Below are positions 1 through 8,264 of a DNA stretch of 64,000 bases, in pieces. Source of the stretch: Streptomyces sp. NBC_01549 (GTDB taxonomy: Bacteria; Actinomycetota; Actinomycetes; Streptomycetales; Streptomycetaceae); contig NZ_JAPEPW010000001.1 in assembly GCF_026339955.1 (NCBI RefSeq), positions 7,611,177-7,675,176 on the forward strand. Direction: 5' to 3'. Under the pieces are notes generated by a model that saw only the letters and a list, made by a program, of their open reading frames with translations, was not told where the DNA came from and ran no database searches. How positions within the stretch are numbered: the first letter of the stretch is position 1; each line of letters opens with the position of its first letter. The translations under genes were made by a program, and so were the position numbers.

Positions 1-2
1 CC

Positions 3-119
3 ACCCTCGCCCTCGACCCCTCCGGCCGGGGACGCAAACGCTGGAACAACAAGTGGAAGGCAGCATTGAACGAGTTCGACCAGCTCTTCGACGGCCGCCT
101 TACCGCCGGACGGGTATAA
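3..119 (+). pseudogene. IS256-family transposase, C-terminal end only
   Basis: The window opens inside a reading frame that gives about 38 residues ending in TAA at 117. The segment DPSGRGRKRWNNKWKAALNE resembles the C-terminal tail of Streptomyces IS256 (mutator) transposases, where a DP.G...RW..(R/K)WK.ALN pattern precedes the stop. The catalytic domain lies outside the window, so it cannot be said whether the gene is whole. A small hairpin follows the stop. Confidence 0.6.
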
Positions 120-144
120 GCCAGTCGGACCAACCAAAAACCAC

Positions 145-160
145 TAGGCCAAAGGGCCTA
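145..160. terminator. Small hairpin after the IS256 tail
   Basis: TAGGCC and GGCCTA form a 6-bp stem around a 4-base loop. A-rich runs flank both sides, so T-runs exist only in the opposite-strand reading. It lies 25 bases after the transposase stop and may be its terminator or part of the element end. Confidence 0.3.
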
Positions 161-194
161 AAAACACCTAAATCATGATAGACCCGAGCACTAG

Positions 195-1640
195 TAGGGC
201 TTTGTTACGTACCCTGGTTGATCGTTCCGAGGTAGTCTCGTGATGTCCTGTCAGGTGTGACACCTGAGGAGATGGACGAGATCCGCCCCCGCTTGGAGGC
301 GTTCGCAGCCGAGATGCTCGGCACGGTGAAACGCCGGGACCAGCGGGCCAAGGGCGAGCTGTACGTGCGTGGGCTGATGCTGGACGGCAAGCGCAAGTCG
401 ATGCAGCCGATGGCCGAGCGTCTGGGCGTGGACCACCAGCAGCTGCAGCAGTTCATCTCCTCCTCCACCTGGGACTACGTCGAGGTGCGGCGCCGGGTCT
501 CGCGGTGGGCAGCGGCGCACATCACCCCGGAGGCGTATGCGATCGACGACACGGGCTTCCCAAAGGACGGGTACGACTCCCCTGGGGTGGCCCGGATGTA
601 CTGCGGCGCCTTGGGCAAGCGCGGAAACTGCCAGATAGCGGTCAGTGTCAACTTGGTCAGCGACCACGCCTCAGCGGCCGTCAACTGGCGGCTGTTCATC
701 CCCGACAGCTGGGACGACGCCGCATCCGGGGACGACCCGCTGCTGGCCGAGGCGATCCGCCGACGCCGCCAGCGGGCGGGCATCCCCGACCAGGTCCGCC
801 ACAAGGAGAAGTGGCGCCAGGCGCTGGAGATGCTCGACGAGGTCCGCGGCCAGTGGGAACTGCCCGGTCTGCCGGTGGTCGCCGATGCCGGTTACGGCGA
901 TGCCACCGGCTTCCGCCTGGGCCTGACCGAACGCGGTCTCGCCTACGCGGTCGCCGTCAAAGGAACCACCACCGCCTACCCCGGTGAGGCGTTGCCCGAG
1001 CGTCCGCCCTACAGCGGCCGCGGCCGCCCGCCCCGGCCCGCCTACCCGATGCCGCACAGCACCCTGCGTGACCTCGTCCTGGCCGCCGGGCGGGGCGCCG
1101 CCCGCACCGTCACCTGGCGCCAGGGCACCAAGAGCGGTCCGCGCAACCCACGGGCCGACATGCGCTCGCGCTTCGTGGCCATGCGCGTGCGCCCGGCCAA
1201 CCGCGACATCCCCCGTGATCTGGACGGCAGTCTGCCCGAGTGCTGGCTGCTGGCCGAATGGCCACCCGGCGCCGCCGAGCCCACCGACTACTGGCTCTCC
1301 ACCCTGCCCGCCGGCACCCCGCTACGCGAACTCGTCCGTATCGCCAAGATCCGCTGGCGGGTCGAGCACGACTACCGTGAGCTCAAGGACGGCCTCGGCC
1401 TGGACCACTTCGAAGGCCGCAGCTACCTCGGCTGGCACCGGCACGTGACCCTGGCCGCCCTCGCCCAGGCCTTCTGACACCATGCTCCGCCTCGACCCAA
1501 AAGTCCCTGCGCCGGCCTGACCCTCTACGCGGTTCTGCGCGCGTTACAGAAGATCCTGGCCACCTGGACCGGCGCCTGCTCGATATGCGGCCACCCCGCC
1601 CCCACACCCGAACCCCACCACAGGACCTAACAAAGCCCTA
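195..1640 (+). mobile_element. IS701-family insertion sequence
   Basis: The ends TAGGGCTTTGTTA and TAACAAAGCCCTA are perfect 13-bp inverted repeats. They are flanked by a direct repeat CTAG (191-194 and 1641-1644), matching the YTAR target duplication known for IS701. The element is 1446 bp and holds one transposase gene whose C-terminus is damaged. Confidence 0.88.
257..1477 (+). CDS. IS701-family transposase, damaged C-terminus
   Basis: DDE transposase of the IS701 family, 406 residues from a GTG start. The N-terminal half has the conserved AIDDTGFPKDG motif (near residue 95) holding the first catalytic Asp; the middle has VVADAGYGD, and the C-terminal part has the RWRVEHDYRELKDGLGLDHFE region. 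Family members normally continue past the AQAF residues. Here a one-base insertion near 1475 creates TGA, and the expected tail (GLTLYAVLRALQ...) resumes in the original frame from about 1514 to the TAA at 1628. The core is whole, but the last 50 or so residues are cut off, so activity is uncertain. Confidence 0.88.
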   Translation: MTPEEMDEIRPRLEAFAAEMLGTVKRRDQRAKGELYVRGLMLDGKRKSMQPMAERLGVDHQQLQQFISSSTWDYVEVRRRVSRWAAAHITPEAYAIDDTGFPKDGYDSPGVARMYCGALGKRGNCQIAVSVNLVSDHASAAVNWRLFIPDSWDDAASGDDPLLAEAIRRRRQRAGIPDQVRHKEKWRQALEMLDEVRGQWELPGLPVVADAGYGDATGFRLGLTERGLAYAVAVKGTTTAYPGEALPERPPYSGRGRPPRPAYPMPHSTLRDLVLAAGRGAARTVTWRQGTKSGPRNPRADMRSRFVAMRVRPANRDIPRDLDGSLPECWLLAEWPPGAAEPTDYWLSTLPAGTPLRELVRIAKIRWRVEHDYRELKDGLGLDHFEGRSYLGWHRHVTLAALAQAF

Positions 1641-1711
1641 CTAGAAGGCTGTGGCCTTTCGGCGGCGAGCCCGCGGAGTTTCTTCAGTTCCTCGCGCTCG
1701 GCCGTACTAAG

Positions 1712-3391
1712 CCTTGATCCACCGGCCGGCGTCTTGTGGATAGCGGCTAGAAAAACGAGGAAGTGCCTTGTGACCTGCGATGATGGGAGTTCTTCAGGCT
1801 TCCAGCACGCACGATCGGCAAGGCACTTCCGAGATGAAAGTTTCCCATACATCGGCGGCGGTCTCCGCTGCGTTCGATGACCCGAATCTGATCGCGTATG
1901 CCGGGCTGGTCCCGGTGATGCGCCTGGCCGAGCGGGGCGGTCTTTCGCGTCTGGTGGCCGAGAACGTGAAGCTGACCGGCGCGAGCAACAGCGCGGGGGC
2001 GGCGGCGGACGCCAAGGTCACCAGCATCGTCGCGGGCATGGCCGCAGGTGCGGACAGCATCGACGACCTGAACGTTCTGCGCCATGGTGCGATGACGGCC
2101 GTGTTCGCGGGCATTCGTGCCCCGTCCACGCTGGGCACGTTCCTGCGCTCGTTCACCCACGGTCACGCTCTCCAACTGCACGCCGTTCACGGCCGGTTCC
2201 TTGGCGCGCTGGCCGCGCATACCCCGCTGCTGCCCGGCGCCGACGCGATGGCATTCATTGATGTCGACTCCACCCATAAACGGGTCTACGGCCGGGCCAA
2301 ACAGGGTGCCGAGTACGGCCGGTTCAAGGGCATCCGCACCCTCCACCCCCTGCTCGCCACCATCTGCACGCCCGGCTCCCGCCCGGTGATCGCCGGAGTC
2401 CGCATGCGCCGCGGCAAGGCAGCCGACTCCCGCGGCGCCCCGAAGTTCGTCAGCGAAGCCCTGGCCACCGCCCGGGAGGCCGGCTGCACCGGCACCCGCA
2501 TCCTGCGCGCCGATTCGCAGTTCTACAACGCCGGTGTGATCGCCGCCTGCCGCCGGGCCGGAGCCCACTTCTCGATCACCACCGGCATGAACCCCTCCAT
2601 CAAACGGGCCGTCCTCGCCATTCCCACCGAAGCATGGCAGCAGATCACCTACCCGACCGCGGTGCCAGACCCCGAGACCGGCGAACTCATTTCGGACGCC
2701 GAAGTCGCCGAGATGCCCGCCTACACCGCCTTCGCGAGCCGCAAGAAGAGCGAGCAAGTCACCGCCCGGCTGATCGTCCGCCGGGTCCGTGACCTCGCCA
2801 AACCCGCCGTCGTAGGTGAGCAGGGCGAACTGTTCCCCGTCTGGCGTTACCACCCGTTCTTCACCGACAACCCCGCCCCCACCCTCCAGGCCGAGCGGGA
2901 ACACCGCCACCACGCGGTGGTCGAACAGGTCATCGCCGACAGCAAAGCCTCCGCACTGACCCACCTGCCTTCCGGACACTTCCACGCCAACGCCGCCTGG
3001 CTCACCCTGTGGGCCATGACCTACAACCTGCTGCGGGCCACCGGCGCGCTCACCTCCGCCTTCCACGCCAAGGCCACCACCGCCACTCTCCGTGCCCACC
3101 TGGTCCAGATTCCGGCCCGGATCGCCCGCTCCGCACGGCGTATCACCCTGCACCTGCCACACAACTGGCCCTGGCAGCACGCCTGGACACATCTTTTCGA
3201 CACCGCCCACGACCCACCCGGACCCGCCTGACGACCCTGCCCACCCCGCCCGCCAAGGCCCAACCGGAACCGAACAACGTGGAAATGCTGGGCAGACCAG
3301 CGGGTGCCACCTGCCCGCCCACAATCACCGCCCCGAAACCGGCTCAGGATCAGTCAGAAGATCATTTTCAGACCACGTCGGTGGATCAAGG
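1712..3391 (+). mobile_element. IS1380-family element, copy A
   Basis: A 1680-bp element with 13-bp ends CCTTGATCCACCG and CGGTGGATCAAGG, flanked by a 5-bp direct repeat CTAAG (1707-1711 and 3392-3396). A second copy of the same length lies inverted at 46909-48588 with its own, different target duplication. Both transposase genes are intact, so the element was probably active recently. Confidence 0.92.
1834..3231 (+). CDS. IS1380-family transposase (copy A)
   Basis: DDE transposase of the IS1380 family, about 465 residues from the ATG that gives MKVSHTS; an in-frame ATG pair at 1780-1785 would add 18 residues. Recognisable landmarks are AFIDVDSTHKRVYG (first Asp, near residue 150), the ILRADSQFYN motif with the second Asp, and the C-terminal EHRHHAVVEQVIADSK segment with the catalytic Glu. 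The protein is identical to the copy B product except for Thr versus Ala close to the C-terminus. No frameshift is visible. Confidence 0.93.
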   Translation: MKVSHTSAAVSAAFDDPNLIAYAGLVPVMRLAERGGLSRLVAENVKLTGASNSAGAAADAKVTSIVAGMAAGADSIDDLNVLRHGAMTAVFAGIRAPSTLGTFLRSFTHGHALQLHAVHGRFLGALAAHTPLLPGADAMAFIDVDSTHKRVYGRAKQGAEYGRFKGIRTLHPLLATICTPGSRPVIAGVRMRRGKAADSRGAPKFVSEALATAREAGCTGTRILRADSQFYNAGVIAACRRAGAHFSITTGMNPSIKRAVLAIPTEAWQQITYPTAVPDPETGELISDAEVAEMPAYTAFASRKKSEQVTARLIVRRVRDLAKPAVVGEQGELFPVWRYHPFFTDNPAPTLQAEREHRHHAVVEQVIADSKASALTHLPSGHFHANAAWLTLWAMTYNLLRATGALTSAFHAKATTATLRAHLVQIPARIARSARRITLHLPHNWPWQHAWTHLFDTAHDPPGPA

Positions 3392-3479
3392 CTAAGCGCG
3401 TCTCCGGCCGGTGCGGACGCCCCCGCCGGGAGAGTGAGGCTCCATCGGCCCTCTCCACCCAGCCTCGCAGACTCTCCCG

Positions 3480-3591
3480 AGCTGACGCCGAGTTCTCGGG
3501 CGACCTCGGTCACCGTCCGGCCCGAGGAGGTTACGAGCGCGACCGCGTCGCGCTTGAACTCCTCCGGATACCGCTTCTGGTACTCGCTTCC
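3480..3591 (-). pseudogene. IS3-type OrfA relic
   Basis: Reading the minus strand from about 3591 gives YQKRYPEEFKRDAVALVTSS followed by GRTVTEVARELGVS, the helix-turn-helix start of IS3-family OrfA proteins. There is no start codon in frame (TGA lies just upstream) and similarity stops after about 38 residues. It is a small remnant beside IS1380 copy A. Confidence 0.6.
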
Positions 3592-3722
3592 ATCTCAAGA
3601 ACTGGCGAGCCCTGGCCTGCCACCTCGGCCGCCGCAAGCCCATGAGCGACACGGTGCAGGCCATCGCCGGCCTGCTGTCCCGTCAGCAGAACGCGGACCT
3701 GACGTCGGCTCAGCAGATGTGA
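3591..3722 (+). pseudogene. DDE_Tnp_4-type transposase, C-terminal relic
   Basis: The frame HLKNWRALACHLGRRKPMSD continues to a TGA at 3720. LKNWR.LA.H.GRR..MSDTVQAIAGLLS matches my memory of the C-terminus of Streptomyces IS5-like transposases with a DDE_Tnp_4 domain. The rest of the gene is missing. Bases 3723-3987 hold no gene or repeat that I can support. Confidence 0.5.
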
Positions 3723-3988
3723 AACCGGAGCCCAAGCGAACTCCTCGACGCCTCACCAGCCAACCGTGCACGAGCTCGTTGGCCGAAGCAACAGTCGTGG
3801 ATCCGAGCCCAGTTCATATCCCGAATTGAACCGCCCGCTGTCGGGACAGCTCGTGAGCGAAATTTCAGTGCCCTTTCGCGGTGCGCTCCATGATCCACAT
3901 ATCGATGTCGCCAGCCTTTTCCCGGGCGTGTGTCACACCGGCAGCAGGTGCCCTGTCTTAGAAGGGGAAGCAGGAAAAGCCTGCCGAC

Positions 3989-4942
3989 CTAGTTGTATTG
4001 ACCCGTGAGGTTGGGGACGCGGCTGGCGGGTGGCTGGCCCTTGAGTGCGGTGTGTCCGCGGTGGTGATTGTAGGTGTGCAGCCAGTGCGGGTAGGCGTCG
4101 CGTCGTTCGCTCTCGGTTCGGTAGGGCGTCGCGTAGGCCCATTCGTCGAGCAGGGTGCGGTTGAAGCGCTCCACCTTGCCGTTCGTCTGGGGCCGGTAGG
4201 GCCGGGTTCGCTTGTGGGTGATCCCGGCTGCGGCGAGCGCGTCGCGCCAGAGGAACGACTTGTAGCAGGAGCCGTTGTCGGTCAGGACGCGCCGCACGGT
4301 GATCCCGCAGGAGGCGAAGTAGGCGTGGGCCCGCTGCCAGAACGCGGTGGCGGTCTCCTTCTTCTCGTCGGTGAGTATCTCGCTGTAGGCCAGGCGGGAA
4401 TGGTCGTCGACAGCGTTGTGCAGGTAGCTCACGCCGGCGTTGGCGCGGTTCCTGCGGCCTGCCTGACGGCCGAGGACCTTGTGGCCGCCGCCGTCAGGGA
4501 TGTTGCCGAGTTTCTTGATGTCGACGTGGACCAGGTCGCCGGGTGCCGGGTGTTCGTAGCGGCGGATGACCCGGCCTGTGGCGCGGTCGAGGTGGGAGAG
4601 GCGGGACAGGCGGTAGCGGGTCAGGATGCGGTGGACGGTGGCCGGGTTCAGCCCGAGGAGGTAGGCGATACGAGCCGGCCCCCAGCGGCGCAGGACGCGG
4701 ACCTTGATGACCCTGCGCTCGGTGCGTGTCGGGGTCCGGCGCGGGCTGTGGTGCGGGCGGGAGGAACGGTCGGCCATGCCCGCCTCGCCGAGCAGGCGGT
4801 AACGCCCCGCCCAGCGGGCAGCGGTGGTGACCGATACCTGAAACCGTTCCGCGGCCCGGCGGAGCGGCCATCGGTCCTCGACGACGCAGCGGGCCAGACG
4901 CAGGCGGCCGGTCTCGGTCAGGGGTGCATTACGGTGGGGCAT
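3989..4942 (-). CDS. IS481-family transposase
   Basis: 317-residue DDE transposase starting at the ATG of MPHRNAPLTETGRLRLARCV. It has an N-terminal helix-turn-helix region, then an rve-type core: DLVHVDIKKLG (first Asp), RVLTDNGSCYKS (second Asp) and PYRPQTNGKVERFNRTL (Glu). The final Asn codon spans the element edge and the stop TAG lies in the duplicated target, so the insertion site supplied the stop. The gene appears intact. Confidence 0.92.
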   Translation of the reverse strand: MPHRNAPLTETGRLRLARCVVEDRWPLRRAAERFQVSVTTAARWAGRYRLLGEAGMADRSSRPHHSPRRTPTRTERRVIKVRVLRRWGPARIAYLLGLNPATVHRILTRYRLSRLSHLDRATGRVIRRYEHPAPGDLVHVDIKKLGNIPDGGGHKVLGRQAGRRNRANAGVSYLHNAVDDHSRLAYSEILTDEKKETATAFWQRAHAYFASCGITVRRVLTDNGSCYKSFLWRDALAAAGITHKRTRPYRPQTNGKVERFNRTLLDEWAYATPYRTESERRDAYPHWLHTYNHHRGHTALKGQPPASRVPNLTGQYN

Positions 4943-5059
4943 GAGGGCCTTCTTGTCGTTCGTGTGTAGACGTCGCAATCCACACCGAACCCGGAAGGCC
5001 CTCACTCGTTCAAGATCACCCAACCGTGATCACTGTCACCAACCTCCGTGGACAGAACA
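3994..5059 (-). mobile_element. IS481-family element
   Basis: The ends are imperfect inverted repeats: TGTATTGACCCGTGAGGTTG on the left, TGTTCTGTCCACGGAGGTTG on the reverse strand at the right. A 6-bp direct repeat CCTAGT flanks them (3988-3993 and 5060-5065). The insertion sits exactly at the outer edge of the IS630 transposon that follows, so it came later. The size of 1066 bp is normal for IS481. Confidence 0.85.
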
Positions 5060-5161
5060 CCTAGTGCTCTGACCGGGAAGGTTCACCGGGTTGTAGGAGG
5101 CGGCAGCGTTCGCGGAAATCCGTTTCGGGGGTTGCTGCGGTGCCTCTACTGTGGCGCGGTG

Positions 5162-5692
5162 ATGACTGAGGTGATCGTTCTCAACGGTGGTTCCAGCTCC
5201 GGGAAGTCCGGGATCGCCCGGTGTCTGCAGGCGGTGCTGCCGGATCCGTGGCTGGCTCTCGGGACCGACACGCTGGTTGACGCGATGCCCGCGTCCATGC
5301 AGGCGTCGGATGCGGGGATCGAGTTCGCTCCGGACGGAGAGGTGGTCGTCGGGCCGGAGTTCCGGACGCTGGAAGCGGCATGGATCGAGGGAGTCGCCGC
5401 GATGGCCCGTGCGGGCGCCCGGGTCATCGTCGATGAGGTCTTCCTCGGCGGAGCGGACTCGCAGCAGCGGTGGCAGAAGACTTTGCGTGACCTGCGGGTG
5501 CTGTGGGTCGGCGTCCGGTGTGACGGTGCGGTTGCCGCAGGCCGTGAGGTCGCACGAGGCGATCGGGTCATCGGGATGGCCGTGTCCCAGGCGGATGTGG
5601 TCCACCGGGGCGTGGTCTATGACCTGGAGGTGGACACCACGCATGCCGAGTCGATGGAGTGCGCACGGGCCATCGCCGCACGTGTCAGGTGA
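5162..5692 (+). CDS. cpt: Chloramphenicol 3-O phosphotransferase-like protein
   Basis: A 176-residue P-loop kinase, close to the roughly 178 residues of the Streptomyces venezuelae CPT. It opens MTEVIVLNGGSSSGKSGIAR, which contains the Walker A motif GGSSSGKS. The segment GTDTLVDAMP holds the Asp that acts as catalytic base in CPT (Asp37 there). WVGVRCDGAVAAGREVARGD and the VDTTHAES end also follow the CPT pattern. CPT phosphorylates the C3 hydroxyl of chloramphenicol, giving the producer self-resistance. No strong ribosome site precedes the ATG; the in-frame extension to 5048 would start in the inverted repeat, so I chose 5162. Substrate is inferred from family likeness. The gene is a passenger in the IS630 transposon. 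Confidence 0.86.
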   Translation: MTEVIVLNGGSSSGKSGIARCLQAVLPDPWLALGTDTLVDAMPASMQASDAGIEFAPDGEVVVGPEFRTLEAAWIEGVAAMARAGARVIVDEVFLGGADSQQRWQKTLRDLRVLWVGVRCDGAVAAGREVARGDRVIGMAVSQADVVHRGVVYDLEVDTTHAESMECARAIAARVR

Positions 5693-5737
5693 TCGACAGC
5701 GCGGCTGTCTGCCGCTATGACCGGGGCGCCGTGATGA

Positions 5738-6206
5738 TCAGGCCGCTGTTGCCAGGGGTCGTCGTCCCCAGCGGATGCCCTTCTCGCTGCGGATCCGGGC
5801 GCGTTCGCGGCGTTGGGCGGCCAGCAAGTCGGGGTGGCGGGCGGCGCCAGCGCAGGTAACGGTGCAGCTCGCGGGTCTGGACGGTGTGGTTGGGGTGGTG
5901 GAAGTTGGCGAGGGGTGAACTGTCGCAGCGGTCCGAAGTGCGCTTCGATCGGGTTGGCCCATGAGGCGTTGGTCGGGGTGAAGCACAGTTCGACCTTGTT
6001 CTTCTTCGCCCAGCGGCGGATCTTGTTGCCCGTGTGGGCGGAGAGGTTGTCCAGGATGATGTAGATCGGGGCGCCGTCGGGGCGGGCGGCCCGGATCGAC
6101 TTCAGGGCCGTGAGGGTGTTGGCCGTGCCTTTGCGGCGGCGGTTGACGCCCCACAGGGTGTCGTCACCGACGGAGTAGCAGCCGTGGAAATAGGTGATGC
6201 CGTGGG
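5738..6206 (-). pseudogene. IS630-family transposase, C-terminal part
   Basis: Downstream half of the transposase interrupted by IS3. It resumes with HGITYFHGCYSVGDD, then IYIILDNLSAHTGNK (second catalytic Asp) and PTNASWANPIEAHFGPLRQF (Glu). After about 5905 the frame is lost: an extra C and a later deletion shift reading, and the family C-terminus (LLAAQRRERARIRSEKGIRW) is found in another frame ending at 5738. The transposase would be inactive even without the IS3 insertion. Confidence 0.8.
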
Positions 6207-6284
6207 CCCTCTCTGTCAAAGTAGATCGAGTCAGGCATACTGGATGATTCATTGAGTCGAGGGCGGAGAAGGAGTAGTGCCCGG

Positions 6285-6698
6285 GTGGCCAGCACGAATG
6301 ACCACGGGACCCCTGATCCGCAGGTAGAAGCCCGTTCGGCCGGTCCGCGCCGGTATACCGCGGAGTACAAGGCGAGGATCCTCGCGGAGTACGAGACGTT
6401 GGACAAGAAGGGCAAGGGTGCTCTGCTGCGGCGGGAGGGCCTGTATTCGTCGCTGATCACGACGTGGCGGCAACAGCGGGACAAGGGTGCCCTGGACGCG
6501 CTCGCCGCGTCGGCCGGACGGCCGAAGGCGGACCCCAGGGACAAGGAGATCGAGAAGCTCAAGGCGGAGAAAGCCCGCCTGGAAGCCGACCTCGCGAAGG
6601 CCCGCACCGTCATCGAGGTCCAGGGAAAACTCTCCGCGCTGCTCGACCAGTTCGCCACGGACAGCGCCCCGACCCGGAACGGCGAGAAGAACCAGTGA
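6285..6698 (+). CDS. IS3-family transposase OrfA
   Basis: 137-residue OrfA from GTG at 6285, preceded by AAGGAG ten bases upstream; a TTG at 6252 would add 11 residues. It has the DNA-binding segment RRYTAEYKARILAEYETL and a lysine- and glutamate-rich coiled coil near residues 85-115 (KEIEKLKAEKARLEADLAKA), the leucine-zipper region of IS3 OrfA proteins. Its stop overlaps the OrfB start in GTGA. Confidence 0.88.
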   Translation: MASTNDHGTPDPQVEARSAGPRRYTAEYKARILAEYETLDKKGKGALLRREGLYSSLITTWRQQRDKGALDALAASAGRPKADPRDKEIEKLKAEKARLEADLAKARTVIEVQGKLSALLDQFATDSAPTRNGEKNQ

Positions 6699-7756
6699 CC
6701 GAAGCCCAGCTCGCGGCCGTGGCGTTCAACACCGCCCGCAATCAGGCCCTTGAAGAGCTCAGCGGGCTGGTCGGACGCGTCCAGGCATGCGCCGCTCTCG
6801 GCGTGAGCCGTGCCACCTACTACCGCCAACACCGCCGAAGCCCCGCCCCGGCCAAGCCGCGGCCAGAACGGCGCCGACACGCCCGCGCTCTCACACCCGA
6901 GGAGGAGATACGGGTCCTCGACGTGCTCCATTCCCTGGAGTTCGCCGACATGGCGCCCGCCGAGATCTACGCGGTGCTCCTGGACCGGGGTGTCTACCTG
7001 TGCTCGGAGTCGACGATGTACCGGCTCCTGCGACGGCATGGCGAGGTCCGTGAACGCCGCCGCCAGGCCGTCCACCCGCCCCGGACCGTTCCCGAGCTGG
7101 TCGCCGAGGGCCCGAACCGGGTATGGAGCTGGGACATCACGAAGCTGAAGGGGCCGGTCAAGGGCGTCTACTACTGCCTCTACACGATCATCGACATCTT
7201 CAGCCGCTACACGGTCGGCTGGATGATCGCCGCCCACGAGAACAAGGACCTCGCCGAGCGGTTCCTGTCCGAGTCGATCGCCAAGTACGGTATCGAACCA
7301 GGGCAGTTGACGATCCACTCGGACCGCGGGTCCCCGATGGTCGCGCAGAACGTCGCCCAGATGATGGCCCATCTCGGCGTCACCAAGTCGCATTCGCGGC
7401 CGAAGACGTCGAACGACAACCCGTACAGCGAGAGCCAGTACAAGACCCTGAAATACCGGCACGACTTTCCCGAGCGTTTCGGATCCCTCGAGGACGCCCG
7501 GGCGTGGTGCACCCAGTTCTTCACCTGGTACAACGAAGAGCATCGGCACTCCGGGATCGGCCTGCACACGCCCTACGACGTGCACTTCGGTCTCGCCGAG
7601 CAGCTCCGCGAGATGCGTGCCGACGTCCTCCAGACGGTCTACGCGAAGCACCCCGAACGCTTCGTCCGCAAACCACCCGAGCCTCCCAAGCTCCCCGCAG
7701 CGGCCTGGATCAACCAGCCGGCACCAGACGGCCCACTGATCCCAGCACAGCGTTAG
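6695..7756 (+). CDS. IS3-family transposase OrfB (integrase core)
   Basis: 353-residue rve-type DDE protein starting at a GTG that overlaps the OrfA stop by four bases. Catalytic landmarks are RVWSWDITKLKG (Asp), LTIHSDRGSPM (Asp) and the NDNPYSESQYKTLKYRHDFP segment with the Glu. The frame is open to the TAG at 7754. The overlap suggests translational coupling; a frameshifted OrfAB fusion, usual in this family, is possible but not demonstrated. Confidence 0.93.
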   Translation: MTEAQLAAVAFNTARNQALEELSGLVGRVQACAALGVSRATYYRQHRRSPAPAKPRPERRRHARALTPEEEIRVLDVLHSLEFADMAPAEIYAVLLDRGVYLCSESTMYRLLRRHGEVRERRRQAVHPPRTVPELVAEGPNRVWSWDITKLKGPVKGVYYCLYTIIDIFSRYTVGWMIAAHENKDLAERFLSESIAKYGIEPGQLTIHSDRGSPMVAQNVAQMMAHLGVTKSHSRPKTSNDNPYSESQYKTLKYRHDFPERFGSLEDARAWCTQFFTWYNEEHRHSGIGLHTPYDVHFGLAEQLREMRADVLQTVYAKHPERFVRKPPEPPKLPAAAWINQPAPDGPLIPAQR

Positions 7757-7793
7757 AACGATCTACCTGCCTTGATCGCTTTGACAGGTTCCG

Positions 7794-8223
7794 GGGTGCG
7801 GTGGTAGGTCGCCGGCAGCCGGTCGGGCCGGCCGCGTTGGGCCCAGCAGGATCCTGCGGTGGGCCGGATGCCCAGCGGGCCGAACTCATCGAAGGCGAAC
7901 GTGCGGTCCGGGAAGTGCTCCAGGACGTGCTCGATCCGGTCGAGCTTGGCGTCGCGGGCGGGGTCGGTTGACTCCTTCCACGTCTTGGTGCGCTGGAAGG
8001 TGACCCCGCGGCGGGCCAGTAGCATTCGCAGAGCCTCACGGCCGATGCGGATCACCCTGCCGTGGACTTTGCGCAGATAGGCGGCGAGTTTGCGGATGGA
8101 CCAGCGGGTGAAGGGCTGGTCGAGTCTGCGGACCTTGACTGGCTCTGCCACCGCGCCTCCACGCACCAGATTGGATGTCGGTACACATCCAACCGCGCGC
8201 AAGTCCCGCACCGCGAACGGCAA
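7794..8223 (-). pseudogene. IS630-family transposase, N-terminal part
   Basis: Upstream half of the split IS630 transposase. Recognisable from FTRWSIRKLAAYLRK through the ERTKTWKESTDP-like region (here FQRTKTWKESTDPARDAKLD) to RTFAFDEFGPLGIRP, which carries the first catalytic Asp. It stops at the IS3 junction after TYHRT. The usual N-terminal helix-turn-helix half of IS630 transposases is missing: only about 30 residues separate FTRWS from the inverted repeat. The gene was therefore truncated before, or apart from, the IS3 insertion. Confidence 0.78.
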
Positions 8224-8264
8224 CCCGGTGAACCTTCGCGGTCAGAGCACTAGGGAGGGTAGTG

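Larger units (their letters stand above)
6207..7793 (+). mobile_element. IS3-family element inside the IS630 transposase
   Basis: A 1587-bp element with CTGTCAAAG near both ends in inverted orientation (6212-6220 and 7780-7788). It is flanked by GGG at 6204-6206 and 7794-7796, a 3-bp duplication typical of IS3. Removing it and one GGG restores the IS630 protein sequence across TYHRTHGITYF, which fixes the borders. Confidence 0.85.
5064..8250. mobile_element. IS630-type transposon carrying a cpt gene, interrupted by IS3
   Basis: 33-bp inverted repeats, matching at 32 positions by eye, occur at 5061-5093 and 8221-8253; the outer part reads CTAGTGCTCTGACCG. Both are bounded by TA (5062-5063 and 8251-8252), the duplication expected for IS630 transposition. 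Inside are a plus-strand chloramphenicol phosphotransferase-like gene and, convergent to it, an IS630 transposase gene broken by an IS3 insertion and by frameshifts. The passenger gene is inside both repeats, so it was mobilisable as a unit. With this transposase the element is now immobile on its own. Confidence 0.8.

Noticed and set aside
1747..3324. Long 525-codon frame on the minus strand
   Set aside because: It is the antisense shadow of the IS1380 transposase; it is rich in Gly, Val and Ala without motifs. The mirror frame at 46976-48553 is rejected for the same reason.
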